64,000 nucleotides of DNA from Halosolutus amylolyticus (GCF_023566055.1 NZ_JALIQP010000001.1:642059-706058), one strand, 5' to 3'. Counted from the first letter of the stretch, positions 34,425 to 44,848 are shown. Made by a program: numbers and translations. The notes: generated by a model not told the origin, from the letters alone.

Positions 34425-34547
34425 GTGGGTTGCTACCACGACCACGTGGAAAAGGCACCGCCTGCAGGTTCCGTGTTCGATCGCGTCGGCGCGAGGATCT
34501 GCCGATCCAGCCCCGCACTGATTCGATCCGGCCCTGCAGGCGATCGC

Positions 34548-35618
34548 TCACGCCAGGTCGACGACGTGGGCGTCCTCGGGTTCGAACCCGACCCTCAGTT
34601 CGTCGCTTTCGGGTACCGCGGGCAACTGGAGGACGATCGGGGTGCCGTTCCACCGGCCGTTGACCCGGACCGTCTCCCCGAGGAATTCGCTGGTCTCGAC
34701 GGTGACGGCGAACCGATTGCGATCGGCCGACCGCGAGAGCGCGCCCGGGCGCACGCAGAACGTCGCCCGATCGGTCCCTGCGGGGAGGGCTGGCAGCGTG
34801 AACGTCTCGTCGCCGACGGCGACCCGCGCGTGGTCCCCGTCCCGACCCTGTCCGTCGCCACCGTGGTCCCGAACCGTGCCGTCGAAGACGTTGTTGTCCC
34901 CGACGAACTCGGCGACGAACCGCGTCGCGGGTTCGCGATAGAGGGTCTGCGGCGTCGCGACCTGTTCGACACGGCCGTCGTTCATCACGGCGACCCGATC
35001 GGAGATCGCCAGCGCCTCCGCCTGGTCGTGGGTGACGTAGACGGTGGTGATCCCGAGTTCGGACTGGATCCGGACGATCTGGCGGCGAAGCGACTCCCGG
35101 AGTTGCGCGTCGAGCGCGCTCATCGGCTCGTCGAGCAAGAGTAGATCGGGGGCCGGCGCGAGCGCGCGGGCGAGCGCGACCCGCTGGCGCTGCCCGCCCG
35201 AGAGCTGATCCGGGCTCCGATCGCCCATCCCCGCGAGATCGACCAGGTCGAGCAACTCGGCGACGCGCTCGTCGACGGTCGTTCCCGCGGGCGGCTCCCG
35301 GAAGCGCAGGCCGTAGCCCACGTTCTCGGCGACGCTCATGTGCGGGAAGAGCGCGTAGCTCTGGAAGACGACGCCGACGTCGCGATCCTCGGGCGGGACG
35401 CCGGTCATCTCCTCGCCGTCGAACCGGATGCGCCCGGTCGTGGGCGCCTCGAACCCGGCGATCGTCCGGAGGGTCGTCGTCTTCCCGCAGCCGGAGGGGC
35501 CGACGAGGGTGAAAAACTCCCCGTCGCGGACGGTGAGATCGACGTCCCGGAGCGCGACGGTCTCGCCCGTGCCCGTCCCGTACCGCTTCGAGACGCCCGC
35601 GAGACGGAGTTCGGTCAC
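34548..35618 (-). CDS. ABC importer ATP-binding subunit (thiamine/iron type)
   Basis: A 356-residue ATPase. Walker A is GPSGCGKTT (about 38-46), the signature is [15 protein letters not shown], and Walker B is [12 protein letters not shown]. The last 110 residues are a TOBE-type beta domain ([14 protein letters not shown]), as in PotA/MalK-like importer ATPases. It energises uptake through the permease encoded immediately upstream, with which it overlaps by four bases. Together with the solute-binding lipoprotein the set resembles ThiBPQ; iron or another anion cannot be excluded from this subunit alone. Confidence 0.9.
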   Translation of the reverse strand: MTELRLAGVSKRYGTGTGETVALRDVDLTVRDGEFFTLVGPSGCGKTTTLRTIAGFEAPTTGRIRFDGEEMTGVPPEDRDVGVVFQSYALFPHMSVAENVGYGLRFREPPAGTTVDERVAELLDLVDLAGMGDRSPDQLSGGQRQRVALARALAPAPDLLLLDEPMSALDAQLRESLRRQIVRIQSELGITTVYVTHDQAEALAISDRVAVMNDGRVEQVATPQTLYREPATRFVAEFVGDNNVFDGTVRDHGGDGQGRDGDHARVAVGDETFTLPALPAGTDRATFCVRPGALSRSADRNRFAVTVETSEFLGETVRVNGRWNGTPIVLQLPAVPESDELRVGFEPEDAHVVDLA

Positions 35619-37498
35619 CGTTCGAACCTCCCGCCGACCCGATCGACGACGACGAAACTCGCGGCGGTGACGACGAGCAGGACGGTCCCCATGGCGATCG
35701 CGGGGCCCGATCGGCGTCCCAGATAGCGTTCGACGGCCACCGGCATCGTGTAGGAATCGGTCCCGCTGGCCAAAATCACCGTCGAAGAGAACTCCCCGAT
35801 CGAGATGGCGAAGGCGAAGGCGGCGCCGGCGACGATCCCGCTGGCGACGAGCGGGAGTTCGACGTCCAGCAGCGCCCGGTAGCGCGAGGCGCCGAGCGCC
35901 CGCGCGGACTCGACCATCGCGGGGTCGAGGGACGCGAGCAGCGGCGAGACGTTCCGCGTGACGAAGGGGTAGGCCGCGACGGCGTGGGCGGCGACGATGG
36001 CGACCGCGCCGGTCACCTGGAGCCGCCAGCCGCCGGGCAGGGGGATGCCGAAGACCAGCCCCTGCAGGAGGCCGATCCCGAAGACGATCCCGCTGACTGC
36101 GAGCGGAACCATCGCGAGGGTGTCGACGATCGTCCCGGTCCGACCCGCACGCGCGGTCAGCACCGAGATCACGACCCCCATCGGGACGGCGATCGCGAGC
36201 GTTCCCAGCCCGAACAGCAGCGAGTTCCGGATAGCCGGCAGCGGCTTGGTCTGGAACGATTCACCCTCGAACTGGCGTTCGAGCAGGAACCCGAAGTGAC
36301 GAAGTGTGAACCCGCTCCCGTCCGTGACGCTCCCGATCACGAGACTCGCCATCGGACCGACGAAGACGACCAGGGCGACGAGTCCGTAGCCGACGATCGC
36401 GAGACGGCGGGGGGAAAGCGCGGATCGAACGGTCGGGAAGAGCGGCTCCCGATCCGGCGGCGACGCGGCCCTGGCCAGCCCGGACTGGGCGGACTCGTAC
36501 CGGAGGTAGGCGTAAGTCAGGGCGAGCGAGAGGATCGTCTCGAGGACCGCGAGCGTCGCGGCCTCGGTGTAGGCCAGCCGCTGGACCCGATCGTAGATCC
36601 AGACCTCGACGGTCGCGAGCTGAAGGCCGCCCAGCGCGAGCACGATCGGGAACGTCATGAACGTGAAGATGAACGTGAGCAACGCGCCGGTGAGGACGGC
36701 CGGCCGGAGCTGCGGGACGACCACGTCGAGGAACGCGCGGCGCTCGCTCGCCCCGAGGCTGCGGGCGGTTTCGACCGTTCGGACGTCGACGGACTCCCAG
36801 GCGGCGACCGTGACCCGGGCGACAAGCGGCGCGTTGTAGAAGGCGTGGGCGACGATCACGATCGCCAGCGGGTTCCACTCGATGATGGGAATCGGGCCGA
36901 TCCCCCCGAGTCCGAGCAGGGTGTTGAGCGTTCCCGTGCGGCCGAACATCGCGTAGAAGCCGACCGCGACCATGATTCCGGGAAGGACAAAGGGGAGGAT
37001 CGTCAGCGATCGGAGGGTCCGCCGGCCGCGGAACTCGTAGTTCGCGAGCACGTAGGCGGCGGGCAGTCCGAGCGCGACGCTCGCGATCGTCGAGAGCGCC
37101 GCCTGGTAGGCTGTAAAGCCGAACAGCCCCATGCGGACGCCGGGCGTGTCGATCGTCGGCCACGGGACCGGGAGCCCGACGCCGGGGATCGGGGACGCGA
37201 TCGAGAGCGAGACGGAGAAGGTGCCGAGCCAGCCCACGAGCGCGCCGAGGTGACTCCCGATCGCGAGCGGGTCGGCGAAGACGTCGGCGAGAACGCCGAC
37301 GTAGAACGGATCGGTTAGTACGTCGTGGAACGCCGCGAGCGTCGGCACTCCGTCGTCGACGACGGCGTCGACGAAGACGACGCCGACGGGGAGATACAGC
37401 ATGACACCGAGGACGCCCGCCGTCGCGAGCGCCGTCAGCGAGAGCGCGTGGCGTGCGAGCCAGTCGCGGCCCCCGTCGAGTCGACCCGATCGGAACAC
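35615..37498 (-). CDS. ABC importer permease, two fused membrane domains (ThiP-like)
   Basis: A 627-residue integral membrane protein with about twelve helices in two halves. Each half has a permease EAA loop: [20 protein letters not shown] (first) and [20 protein letters not shown] (second), the sites that dock the ATPase. Fusion of both permease halves is typical of thiamine and iron importers of the ThiP/FbpB type. The gene starts four bases after the binding-protein gene and overlaps the ATPase gene, so the three form one operon. No riboswitch was recognised ahead of the operon. Confidence 0.9.
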   Translation of the reverse strand: MFRSGRLDGGRDWLARHALSLTALATAGVLGVMLYLPVGVVFVDAVVDDGVPTLAAFHDVLTDPFYVGVLADVFADPLAIGSHLGALVGWLGTFSVSLSIASPIPGVGLPVPWPTIDTPGVRMGLFGFTAYQAALSTIASVALGLPAAYVLANYEFRGRRTLRSLTILPFVLPGIMVAVGFYAMFGRTGTLNTLLGLGGIGPIPIIEWNPLAIVIVAHAFYNAPLVARVTVAAWESVDVRTVETARSLGASERRAFLDVVVPQLRPAVLTGALLTFIFTFMTFPIVLALGGLQLATVEVWIYDRVQRLAYTEAATLAVLETILSLALTYAYLRYESAQSGLARAASPPDREPLFPTVRSALSPRRLAIVGYGLVALVVFVGPMASLVIGSVTDGSGFTLRHFGFLLERQFEGESFQTKPLPAIRNSLLFGLGTLAIAVPMGVVISVLTARAGRTGTIVDTLAMVPLAVSGIVFGIGLLQGLVFGIPLPGGWRLQVTGAVAIVAAHAVAAYPFVTRNVSPLLASLDPAMVESARALGASRYRALLDVELPLVASGIVAGAAFAFAISIGEFSSTVILASGTDSYTMPVAVERYLGRRSGPAIAMGTVLLVVTAASFVVVDRVGGRFER

Positions 37499-37502
37499 GG
37501 CG

Positions 37503-38633
37503 CTACTGGCTGGCGAACTCCCGCGCCCAGTCGTCGACCCATCCGTCGAGGTTGCCCCGCAGTTGGTCGTAGCCGACGGTCACCGCTTCCGGCGGCTCGT
37601 GGGCGTACTGGTCGAACGATTCGTCGAGGTCGACGAACTCGTCCGCGACGGCGGGGAACTGGACGTTTCGCTGGGCGATCTCGGCCTGGGCGTCGTTCGA
37701 GAGGACGAAATCGAGGAACGCGTAGCCGAGATCGACCTCCGAGGCGCGCTCGAAGATCCCCATCGTCTCGGGGTTGGCGTACCCCTGATCGTTCAGGAAC
37801 GCGATCTGGTGGCGGCTCATGTCGTAGCCCTCGTCCGCGGCGAACACCTGGTCGGTCGAGTAGGAGACGACCATCGGCCGTTCTTCCTGCATGTAGGCCC
37901 CGTAGTAGGATTCGCTCCAGTCGTCGATGATGCGGACGCCGTTGTCCACGAGGTCCCGCCAGTAGTCGAGGTAGCCGTCCGCGCCGTAGGCGTCGATCGT
38001 CCACAGCAGGAACGCCTGGCCGGGATCGGAGGTCTGGGCGTTCTGGGCGATCAGGGCGTCCGCGTACTCGGGGTCGGTCAGGTCGTCGAACGATCCCGGT
38101 TCGTCGACCACGCTCTCGTCGTACACGAGGCTGATGTACCCCGTGTCGTAGGTCAGTACGCGGCCGTGCGGATCCCCCACGTCGAGCCCGTCGCGGATGC
38201 GGTCCGATCGATCGATGCGATCGAGGTTGAGTTCGCGAAAGAGGCCGCCGTCCGAGAGGTTGTCGTCGATCCGCGCGAGGTCGTCGACGTTGATCCCGAA
38301 GTAGACGTCGGCGTCGAGGTCCGCCTCCTGCTCTTCGCGCCGGATGTATTGGTTGATCCCCGAGTTGGGGAGGGTCCACTTGAGTTCGGCGTCGGGATAC
38401 TCCGCCTCGAACTGCTCTTTGAGCCACGGGCCGGCGGGGTTCTCGCCGTCGACCATCGACTCGTAGGTTGCCACCGTCACAGTCCCCTCGAGGTCGGGGT
38501 CGTCTGGCTCCGGATCCCCGTCTTCCGTGTCGTTGGCCGGTCGTTCCTCGTCCTCGCCGTCGCGCGTGAGACAGCCGGCGACGCCTGCGATCGCTCCGCC
38601 GCCGACCGATCCGATAAACGCTCGCCGTCTCAT
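37503..38633 (-). CDS. Thiamine-type ABC solute-binding lipoprotein
   Basis: A 376-residue protein from ATG 38633; an ATG at 38648 adds five residues. The signal MRRRAFIGSVGGGAIAGVAGC has a twin-arginine motif and a lipobox with a lipidated cysteine, so it is exported folded and anchored outside. An acidic linker precedes the binding domain. YDTGYISLVYDE, DPGQAFLLWTIDAYG and DDWSESYYGAYMQEERPMVVSYSTD match thiamine-binding TbpA-type proteins. It delivers substrate to the permease encoded downstream. Related proteins bind thiamine phosphates or iron, so the ligand is probable, not certain. Confidence 0.88.
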   Translation of the reverse strand: MRRRAFIGSVGGGAIAGVAGCLTRDGEDEERPANDTEDGDPEPDDPDLEGTVTVATYESMVDGENPAGPWLKEQFEAEYPDAELKWTLPNSGINQYIRREEQEADLDADVYFGINVDDLARIDDNLSDGGLFRELNLDRIDRSDRIRDGLDVGDPHGRVLTYDTGYISLVYDESVVDEPGSFDDLTDPEYADALIAQNAQTSDPGQAFLLWTIDAYGADGYLDYWRDLVDNGVRIIDDWSESYYGAYMQEERPMVVSYSTDQVFAADEGYDMSRHQIAFLNDQGYANPETMGIFERASEVDLGYAFLDFVLSNDAQAEIAQRNVQFPAVADEFVDLDESFDQYAHEPPEAVTVGYDQLRGNLDGWVDDWAREFASQ

Positions 38634-38777
38634 TACTCGGTTGTTCAACTGTGTGATCTTAAGCGTCGTGGTCGGCCGTCGCCGTTCCGGCCGAGCGAAC
38701 GACGGTCGCCGTTTGTCACTCGACCTGACGGGTCACGGAGTCCGAAGGGTTTTACGCTCCGACTGAGATCCACCGTT

Positions 38778-39932
38778 GTGACCGCGAGTCCGATCGATCC
38801 TCCGGGCGGCGATTCCGATTCTGGGGCCGGCGACGCACCTGCCGATGCGACCCGCCGGTACGTCCTGGCGGGCGTCGTCGTGGGACTCGGACTCGTCACC
38901 GGAGCGATCCTCCTCGAGGTGCTCGGGACGATCCTGTTCGCGCTGACCGTCGCGTACGTCCTCATGCCGGTTCACGGTTGGCTCGTCAGGCGCGGGCTTA
39001 CCGAGTGGACGGCCGCTCTGGCGGCCACGCTGGTCGGGTTCATCGGCGTCGTTGCCGTCTTCTCGCCGATCGTCGCGACGCTGTACTTCCGAATCGACGA
39101 GATCATCGCCGTCGTCGACGATCTCCCGCGGGAACTCCCGATCACGGTCCTCGACGTGACCTACACGGTCGAGGCCGGTGCGGTGCAGGCGCTCGCGATC
39201 GACTACCTGCGCGGGGCTGCGGTGTCTCTCGCGTCGGCACTGCCGGTCCTCGCGATCAAGCTCGCGCTGTTCGTCATCCTGCTGTTCGCGCTCCTGCTGA
39301 AGGGCGACGCCGCCGGTCGGGCCGCCGTCGCGCCGGTTCCCCGCGGCTATCGTGACATCGTCTACGCGCTGGCGACGCGCGCCCGGGAGACGCTGTACGC
39401 GATCTACGTCCTCCAGCTCGCGTCGTCGGTCGCGACGTTCGCCGTCGGCTACCCGTTCTTCCTCGTCCTCGGCTACGACATGGCGTTTACCCTCGCGCTC
39501 ATCGGCGCGATCATGCAGTTCGTCCCGATCGTCGGGCCGAGCGTCCTGATCGCTCCGATCGCGATCTATCACGTCACCGCGGGCGACCCCGTCGCGGCGG
39601 CGCTCGTCGGCGTCCTCGGTCTCGTGATCGTCGGCTGGCTCCCCGACGTCGCCGTCCGGCCCCGGCTCGCCCGCCGCTCGGCCGGCCTCCCGGGAAGCCT
39701 CTACTTTATCGGCTTCACCGGCGGCCTGTTCACGCTCGGCGCGATCGGGGTCGTCGTCGGCCCGCTGATCGTCGCCGTCTTTGTCGAAGCGGTCGACCTG
39801 CTCGCCGCCGAGGTCAACGGCAAGGTGACGTTCACGGAACTCGCCGAATCCGGGGCCGGCGATCCGCCGAGCGACGCCGACGAGTCGTCTCCCGCGACCC
39901 AGGCCGAGGAGTCCGGCTTCGCCGACGACTGA
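38778..39932 (+). CDS. AI-2E family transporter (PerM-like)
   Basis: A 384-residue membrane protein using GTG 38778 (reads VTASPIDPPGGDSDSG); the longer open frame back to 37401 is antisense to the binding-protein gene. About eight hydrophobic spans include YVLAGVVVGLGLVTGAILLE and the conserved later block GAIMQFVPIVGPSVL, typical of the AI-2E/PerM exporter family, some of which are sodium-linked. It is divergent from the thiamine-type operon. Its TGA is immediately followed by a palindromic element that may terminate the transcript. Substrate unknown. Confidence 0.85.
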   Translation: MTASPIDPPGGDSDSGAGDAPADATRRYVLAGVVVGLGLVTGAILLEVLGTILFALTVAYVLMPVHGWLVRRGLTEWTAALAATLVGFIGVVAVFSPIVATLYFRIDEIIAVVDDLPRELPITVLDVTYTVEAGAVQALAIDYLRGAAVSLASALPVLAIKLALFVILLFALLLKGDAAGRAAVAPVPRGYRDIVYALATRARETLYAIYVLQLASSVATFAVGYPFFLVLGYDMAFTLALIGAIMQFVPIVGPSVLIAPIAIYHVTAGDPVAAALVGVLGLVIVGWLPDVAVRPRLARRSAGLPGSLYFIGFTGGLFTLGAIGVVVGPLIVAVFVEAVDLLAAEVNGKVTFTELAESGAGDPPSDADESSPATQAEESGFADD

Positions 39933-40011
39933 TACGGTCTGTTGTGATCCGTTTCCGGTGATCGCCCGACCGGAGCGGCGATCACCGGGAACACGTTACA
40001 ACGATCCGTAT
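39932..40011. repeat. Stop-anchored composite palindrome, copy A
   Basis: Outer arms ATACGGTCTGTTGT (39932-39945) and ACAACGATCCGTAT (39998-40011) are inverted repeats. Inside is a perfect 12-bp stem CCGGTGATCGCC (39955-39966) and GGCGATCACCGG (39977-39988) with a 10-base loop. The left arm begins on the A of the TGA that ends the preceding gene. It is one of four related elements in the window and could act as a terminator. Confidence 0.7.
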
Positions 40012-40127
40012 GACTCGCTCGACCCCTTCCAAGTCCGACCGCCGGGTTCTCCGGACCCGTGGATACGGCCGGTCTCGAACCTGTGAAGCCACCGTTACTT
40101 TTCACGCTGCCCGTCGTTTCGTCCACT

Positions 40128-40697
40128 ATGACCACCGAACGAACCGTCATCAACGCGATCATCGGTGCCGTCATTGGCGTCGTGCTTTCGTTTATCCCCT
40201 TCTCGACCGTCGTCGGCGGAGCCGTCGCGGGCTTTCTCGAGGGACCGAATCCCCGCGAGGGTGCGATCGTCGGCGCGCTCGCCGGCGTCATCACGTTCCT
40301 CCCGATCGCCGGCATCGCGGTCATCGCGCTCGGCGTGCTCGGGTTCGGGATGGGCGTGGCGGCCGCCCCGATCGAAGGCTTCGCGGTCGCGACGGTCGTC
40401 GTCCTCGTGTTCGCGTCCATCGTGTTCCTCTACACCGTCGGGCTGTCGCTGCTGGGCGGCTACCTGGGCGCGTACCTCGCGATGGAGTACCCCGACCAGC
40501 GCACGCGAACCCGGGACACGATCGGGCTCTCGCGGACCGATCGCTCGAGGCGGGATCGATCGGGACCGATCGATCCGACGCGCCCGCCCGGACCGGCCGG
40601 GGACGGGTCACTGGATCGCGATCGCGAGGAGGACCAGCCACAGGAGACCGACGCCGCGTTCGACGCCGATCGCGATACCGAGCGGGAACGGTCCTGA
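40128..40697 (+). CDS. DUF5518-type haloarchaeal membrane protein
   Basis: A 189-residue protein from ATG 40128. Four hydrophobic, glycine-rich spans (VINAIIGAVIGVVLSFIPF; GGAVAGFLEG; GALAGVITFLPIAGIAVIAL; SIVFLYTVGLSLLGGYLGAY) match the DUF5518 pattern, with the GGAVAGFLEG motif between helices one and two. The C-terminal 60 residues are charged and probably disordered. Function is unknown. It is a single gene on the plus strand following the first stop-anchored palindrome. Confidence 0.75.
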   Translation: MTTERTVINAIIGAVIGVVLSFIPFSTVVGGAVAGFLEGPNPREGAIVGALAGVITFLPIAGIAVIALGVLGFGMGVAAAPIEGFAVATVVVLVFASIVFLYTVGLSLLGGYLGAYLAMEYPDQRTRTRDTIGLSRTDRSRRDRSGPIDPTRPPGPAGDGSLDRDREEDQPQETDAAFDADRDTERERS

Positions 40698-40795
40698 CGA
40701 GTCCGGACGCGTCGTCGATCCCTACGCAGTTTGGGAGCACTCGTTTCTCCGCTGAAGCGCTACGAGAGGGTGCGGCAGCGCACCACAGCACAGGT

Positions 40796-40829
40796 CACGC
40801 GACCCCCACATCATCACCTGCGTCGCGTG
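40796..40829. repeat. Hairpin in a gene-free interval
   Basis: CACGCGAC (40796-40803) and GTCGCGTG (40822-40829) form a perfect 8-bp stem with an 18-base loop. It lies in the 260-base interval 40698-40957 between two genes on opposite strands that converge, so it could help end either transcript. I see no gene in that interval; open frames there look like remnants without recognisable features. Confidence 0.45.
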
Positions 40830-40957
40830 GTGCCTGCCAGGTACCCCTTCTCTGCGGTCGAAATTGCCGGCCAGCGCTCTCGCCGTGACGCCGTCGCTCT
40901 GTGACTGATATTGCCAGAAACGAGACGTCGCTCGATCGGTTCGTACCGGAATCCGTC

Positions 40958-41317
40958 TCAGTGACCGGTGGACTGCTCGTCCGAACTGTACAGGTCTGCC
41001 ACGGGCCGACCGGATCGCCGCCGCCCAAGGACCCGCTTCGCGTTGCGAACGAACAGCGACGGACTGTCGGCCGGGAAGAGTCGCGCGGGGGACCGGAACG
41101 TCGCGATCAGCGTCCACATCGACCCAGCGGCGAGCGCGCCGGCGGCGGAGAAGGTCATCCCGAGCGTGAAGAACGTGGCCGCGTAGACGAACCCGATCGC
41201 CATCGACGGGAGACTCGTTCCCAGCGGGACGTTCGCGTTCGCGTCGCGCAGCGTCGGCGCGAGAAAGACGATCGACAGGCTGCTTCCGATCATGAAGACG
41301 AGATCTTGCCACATCAT
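40958..41317 (-). CDS. Haloarchaeal membrane protein of unknown function
   Basis: A 119-residue protein, possibly starting at the second methionine. It has hydrophobic spans DLVFMIGSSLSIVFLAPTL, MAIGFVYAATFFTLGMTFSA and AAGALAAGSMWTLIATF, then a cytoplasmic polar tail (SSDEQSTGH). The arrangement resembles small haloarchaeal membrane proteins near transport genes; no function is known. It lies 85 bases downstream of the MacB-type permease gene on the same strand and may share its transcript only partly. Confidence 0.65.
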   Translation of the reverse strand: MMWQDLVFMIGSSLSIVFLAPTLRDANANVPLGTSLPSMAIGFVYAATFFTLGMTFSAAGALAAGSMWTLIATFRSPARLFPADSPSLFVRNAKRVLGRRRSGRPVADLYSSDEQSTGH

Positions 41318-41402
41318 CAGAACTGCTTACTCGATCACGAGTAAATAACTTCCTCGGTATCACAAACGGTCGGCCGTCCGGACGGTCACGGGGCGGAGAC
41401 CG

Positions 41403-42770
41403 TCACTCGTATCGGAGTGCGTCGATCGGATCCGTACGCGCCGCGCGCCAGGCCGGGTACAGTCCGGAGAGCACGCCGACGAGGATCCCGACGACGATCG
41501 CGAGGACGACGTACTCGTAGGGGTAGACCAGCGGCAGGCCGATGTACCACGCGCCGACGTATCCCCCGACGAGTCCGAGCGCGGTCCCGAGGATCGCCCC
41601 GACCACGCCGAGGATCACCGCCTCCGAGAGGAAGAGGCCGAGAACGGCCCGGTTCTGCGCGCCCACGGCTTTCATGATGCCGATCTCGCGGGTGCGTTCC
41701 GTGACGCTCACGAGCATGATGTTCGCGATGCCGATCGAACCGACCAGCAGGGAGATGGCCGCGATGCCGACGATGAAGTTCTGGAGCAGGTCGAGCACGT
41801 CCTGGAGTTGCTGGAGCAGTTCCGCGCTCGTCTGGAGGGTCGCTTCGAGTCCGGCCTCGTCCATCAGCGTCCCCGCGTCGGACTCCTCGCTCTCGAGGTA
41901 GGCGGTCGCGCTGTCGCGGGCCCGTTCGACGTCCGCGCTGTCGGCCGACTCGGCCTCGACGACGATCGCGAGGAACAGCGCGTCGTCGCCGGTACCGGGT
42001 GTCGTAGTGGACCCGTTCGTTCCCGGTTCCGCGGTGGACTCGTTCGTCCCGGTACCCGGCCCGAATCCGGGTCCGAGTCCGTCTCCCGCTCCGTCGTCCG
42101 ATCCCGGCATCGCACCGACCGCCTGCTCGGTGTAGAACGGGTCCGTCGGCACGTAGACCCGCGGCGAGGGTTCGAACCCCTCGAACGGACTCAGTCCCTC
42201 GGAGGTGTCGGTGATCCCGACGACGGTGACGGTCGTCCGCTGGCCGCCCTGCAGGACGACCGTGAGTTCGTCGCCCACGGAGACGTTCTCCTCGAACTGG
42301 TTCGCCACGGCGGGGTTGATCACCGCCTCGCGTTCGCCCATCTCGAACTGCCGGCCCTCGTCGAGCGAGTCGCTCCTGATGTAGGAGGGGCCGGCCGCGA
42401 CCAGCGCCTCGCTCTGGGGCGAGAGTTCCCCCTCGTACACCAGCGCCTGCGTCGACAGCGGCATGTAGCCGTAGGCGGCCTCGACGCCGTCGCGCTCCTC
42501 CAGGGCGTCGAGATCGTCCTGGCTGAACACCGGCTGAGCCCCGGCGAGCGGCCCGCCCTCGGTACCGGGTTCGGACGCCCAGCCGTAGACGTTGCGCTGG
42601 TCGTCGGGACTGATGTCGCCGATGACCCCCGCCTGGAGGCTCGCACCCAGCGTCACGAAGGCGATCACCGCCGCGATCCCGATCACGATCCCGAGCGTCG
42701 TCAGCGACGATCGGAGTTTGTGACCGCGGATCGATCGCCACGAGAGCCGGAGACTCTCGATCGGGTTCAT
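41403..42770 (-). CDS. MacB/FtsX-type ABC exporter permease
   Basis: A 455-residue protein. The first helix follows [23 protein letters not shown], a large extracytoplasmic domain of about 270 residues comes next, and three C-terminal helices ([20 protein letters not shown] onward) complete the FtsX topology. [17 protein letters not shown] is the coupling loop that contacts the ATPase. The external domain contains a low-complexity Gly/Thr/Pro insert. It overlaps the ATPase gene by four bases. Such systems drive export or mechanotransmission of lipids, peptides or drugs; the cargo is unknown. Confidence 0.88.
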   Translation of the reverse strand: MNPIESLRLSWRSIRGHKLRSSLTTLGIVIGIAAVIAFVTLGASLQAGVIGDISPDDQRNVYGWASEPGTEGGPLAGAQPVFSQDDLDALEERDGVEAAYGYMPLSTQALVYEGELSPQSEALVAAGPSYIRSDSLDEGRQFEMGEREAVINPAVANQFEENVSVGDELTVVLQGGQRTTVTVVGITDTSEGLSPFEGFEPSPRVYVPTDPFYTEQAVGAMPGSDDGAGDGLGPGFGPGTGTNESTAEPGTNGSTTTPGTGDDALFLAIVVEAESADSADVERARDSATAYLESEESDAGTLMDEAGLEATLQTSAELLQQLQDVLDLLQNFIVGIAAISLLVGSIGIANIMLVSVTERTREIGIMKAVGAQNRAVLGLFLSEAVILGVVGAILGTALGLVGGYVGAWYIGLPLVYPYEYVVLAIVVGILVGVLSGLYPAWRAARTDPIDALRYE

Positions 42771-43585
42771 CCGTCTCCTCCGCGGCGATCGCCCGTTCGC
42801 TCACCGGCCGGACCGCCGCCGCTCTCTTCGCCGTCGACCGTCGGCGCCCTGTCGTCGCCGATCGCCGGGTCTCCGTCGTCGTCCGGCCCCACCGATCCCA
42901 GTTCCTCGATCCGTTCGATTCGCCCGTCGAGCAGGTGGACGATCCGCTCGGCCCGCTCGGCGACGTGGCGTTCGTGCGTGACGACGACCATCGTCGTCCC
43001 TGCGTCGTGGAACTCGGCGAAGAGGTCGAGGATCTCCCCCTCGGTGTCGGTGTCCAGGTTGCCCGACGGTTCGTCGGCCAGCACGATCGCGGGGTCGTTC
43101 ACCAGCGCCCGGGCGAGCGCGACCCGCTGGCGCTGGCCGCCCGAGAGTTCGTTCGGCATGTGATCGACGCGGTCCCCGAGGCCGACCCGTTCGAGCAGTT
43201 CGCGGGCCCGATCGCGGCGATCGTCCCGACTCACGCCCTGGAACAGCTGCGGGAGCGCGACGTTTTCCAGTGCGTTCAGCCGGGGCATGAGGTTGAACGT
43301 CTGGAAGACGAACCCGACTTCGGTCCCGCGGAGGCTGGTCCGCTCGCGATCGCTGAGCCCGCTCACGTCGCGACCGTCGACGACGACCTCGCCCTCGGTC
43401 GGGGTGTCGAGACAGCCCACGAGGTTCATCAGCGTCGACTTGCCGGAGCCGCTCGGCCCCATGATCGCGGTGTAGGAGCCGCGCGGAATCTCGAGACTGA
43501 TCCCGTCGAGGGCGTGAACCGGCTGGCCGACCTGGTAGGTCTTGCGGACGTTCGACAGCGAGACCGCCGTCTCCGAACTCGCCAT
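42767..43585 (-). CDS. MacB-type ABC exporter ATP-binding subunit
   Basis: A 272-residue ATPase from ATG 43585; the open frame extending to 44044 is antisense to rpiA. Walker [10 protein letters not shown], signature [15 protein letters not shown] and Walker [13 protein letters not shown] are complete, and the spacing is that of the LolD/MacB group. The C-terminal 45 residues are an acidic, low-complexity tail common in haloarchaeal homologues. It pairs with the permease gene that overlaps its 3' end. It is divergent from rpiA. Confidence 0.9.
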   Translation of the reverse strand: MASSETAVSLSNVRKTYQVGQPVHALDGISLEIPRGSYTAIMGPSGSGKSTLMNLVGCLDTPTEGEVVVDGRDVSGLSDRERTSLRGTEVGFVFQTFNLMPRLNALENVALPQLFQGVSRDDRRDRARELLERVGLGDRVDHMPNELSGGQRQRVALARALVNDPAIVLADEPSGNLDTDTEGEILDLFAEFHDAGTTMVVVTHERHVAERAERIVHLLDGRIERIEELGSVGPDDDGDPAIGDDRAPTVDGEESGGGPAGERTGDRRGGDG

Positions 43586-43675
43586 GGAGGGTGGGACCAC
43601 AACCGGATGGAAAAAGGTTCTTCCAACGCCCGTTTCGCGAGACGCGATCGGCCGCGGGCGAACGCGGAGGTACAA

Positions 43676-43684
43676 GTTTTTATC
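43676..43684 (+). promoter_or_regulatory. TATA box of rpiA
   Basis: GTTTTTATC lies 26 bases before the rpiA ATG at 43707, the distance expected for a leaderless haloarchaeal transcript beginning at or near the start codon. This supports ATG 43707 over longer in-frame alternatives. Confidence 0.5.
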
Positions 43685-43706
43685 GTCGCCGCTCGCTCGT
43701 CGAAGC

Positions 43707-44414
43707 ATGAAGACGGACGGCGGAACGGACGCGGCGAAGCGCCGCGCCGGCGAACGGGCGGCTGAGGACGTCGAGGACGGCTTCGTCGTCGGGCTCGGGA
43801 CTGGATCGACGACCGCGTACGCGATCGAGGCGATCGGCCGCCGGGTCGGGGATGGCCTCGCAGTCCAGGGAATCCCCACCTCGTTCCAGTCCCGCAAACT
43901 CGCCCTCGAGGTGGGCATTCCCCTGACGAGCCTCGATGCAGTCGCGTCGATCGATCTCGCGATCGACGGCGCGGACGCGGTCGTCGACGCACCCGGTTCG
44001 GACGCCCACGGCACGCTCGTCAAAGGCGGGGGCGCGGCCCACACTCGCGAGAAACTCGTCGATTCGGCGGCCGATCGGTTCGTCGTCGTCGCCGACCCGT
44101 CGAAACTGACCGATCGGCTCGAGCGGTCGGTACCGCTCGAAGTGCTCCCCGCGGCTCACACCGTCGTGGCCGATCGAATCCGCGACCTCGGCGGTGAGCC
44201 GTCGCTCCGGGCGGCCGAACGCAAGGACGGGCCGGTCGTCACCGACAACGGGAACCTGGTGCTCGACTGTACGTTCGGCGAAATCGAGGAGCCTGCGACA
44301 CTCGCCGATCGCCTGTCGGCGCTCCCGGGCGTCGTCGATCACGGCCTGTTCGTCGGGCTGGCGGACGCGACCTACGTGGGGACCGACGGCGGGGTCGAGG
44401 TTCGGCAGTACTGA
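43707..44414 (+). CDS. rpiA: Ribose-5-phosphate isomerase A
   Basis: A 235-residue enzyme from ATG 43707. GFVVGLGTGSTTAYAIEAIG is the phosphate-binding N-terminus, DLAIDGADAV carries the catalytic-site aspartates, and TLVKGGGAAHTREKLV contains the conserved lysine and glutamate region of RpiA. It interconverts ribose-5-phosphate and ribulose-5-phosphate, which in haloarchaea feeds nucleotide and aromatic synthesis. Length is normal for the family. It is a single gene with a TATA box 26 bases upstream, and its TGA begins a stop-anchored palindrome. Confidence 0.93.
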   Translation: MKTDGGTDAAKRRAGERAAEDVEDGFVVGLGTGSTTAYAIEAIGRRVGDGLAVQGIPTSFQSRKLALEVGIPLTSLDAVASIDLAIDGADAVVDAPGSDAHGTLVKGGGAAHTREKLVDSAADRFVVVADPSKLTDRLERSVPLEVLPAAHTVVADRIRDLGGEPSLRAAERKDGPVVTDNGNLVLDCTFGEIEEPATLADRLSALPGVVDHGLFVGLADATYVGTDGGVEVRQY

Positions 44415-44494
44415 TACGGTCTACTGTACCGATGTCCCGGTGCAACTGCAGGACGAACGCGAGTACACCGGAACTGACGGACAGCAGTCCGTAC
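44414..44494. repeat. Stop-anchored composite palindrome, copy B
   Basis: Arms ATACGGTCTACTGT (44414-44427) and ACAGCAGTCCGTAC (44481-44494) are inverted repeats of the same family as copies A, C and D. The inner part is more decayed here. The left arm starts on the last base of the rpiA TGA. Confidence 0.65.
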
Positions 44495-44502
44495 GAGGCC
44501 TC

Positions 44503-44751
44503 TCAGAGCGATTCCATGAAACCGCACGCCGGACAGGAGAGGCACCCGTTCTTGACGATCGTGTAGCTCCCGTGACAGCGCACACAGGGAGAGCCGATCG
44601 AAACTCCTGCCTCGCGACTTATGGCGTGAAGCGTCCGTTTCAGCTGTTGCTGTTGTCGCTCGAGCGCGTCGATCCGATCGGCCAGCGCGGCGACCTCCGC
44701 GAGCACGGACTGGTTGCGTCGCTTGGGACCCAGGGTGGAACGTGGAGACAT
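44503..44751 (-). CDS. Small zinc-finger protein with coiled coil
   Basis: An 82-residue protein from ATG 44751 (MSPRSTLGPKRRNQS); the in-frame extension to 44871 is Arg-rich shadow sequence. A helix LAEVAALADRIDALERQQQQ likely dimerises, and CVRC and CPAC pairs near the C-terminus form a single zinc ribbon. It resembles small haloarchaeal zinc-finger proteins, many of which affect stress response or biofilm traits, but the specific role is unknown. It converges with rpiA. Confidence 0.7.
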   Translation of the reverse strand: MSPRSTLGPKRRNQSVLAEVAALADRIDALERQQQQLKRTLHAISREAGVSIGSPCVRCHGSYTIVKNGCLSCPACGFMESL

Positions 44752-44848
44752 ACGGAGGGTACGCCGGCGGCGGTCATAACCGTCTCTGTCCGGGGGCTGT
44801 CGTGACAGGCGACTCGATTCTCGGGAACGCAGTGGTCTCGGCCTCCGC

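Noticed and set aside
34560-34580. T-arm-like GGGTTCGAACCC suggesting a tRNA
   Set aside because: It lies inside the ABC ATPase coding sequence and has no other cloverleaf arms; a similar match near 42165 is inside the permease gene.
35984-37318. 444-codon plus-strand frame opposite the permease gene
   Set aside because: Composition of Arg/Asp/Glu runs is typical of antisense reading of membrane-protein codons; the reverse frame encodes a full ThiP-like permease.
37401-38777. Long N-terminal extension of the AI-2E transporter
   Set aside because: The extension is antisense to the solute-binding lipoprotein; the GTG at 38778 gives the normal family length.
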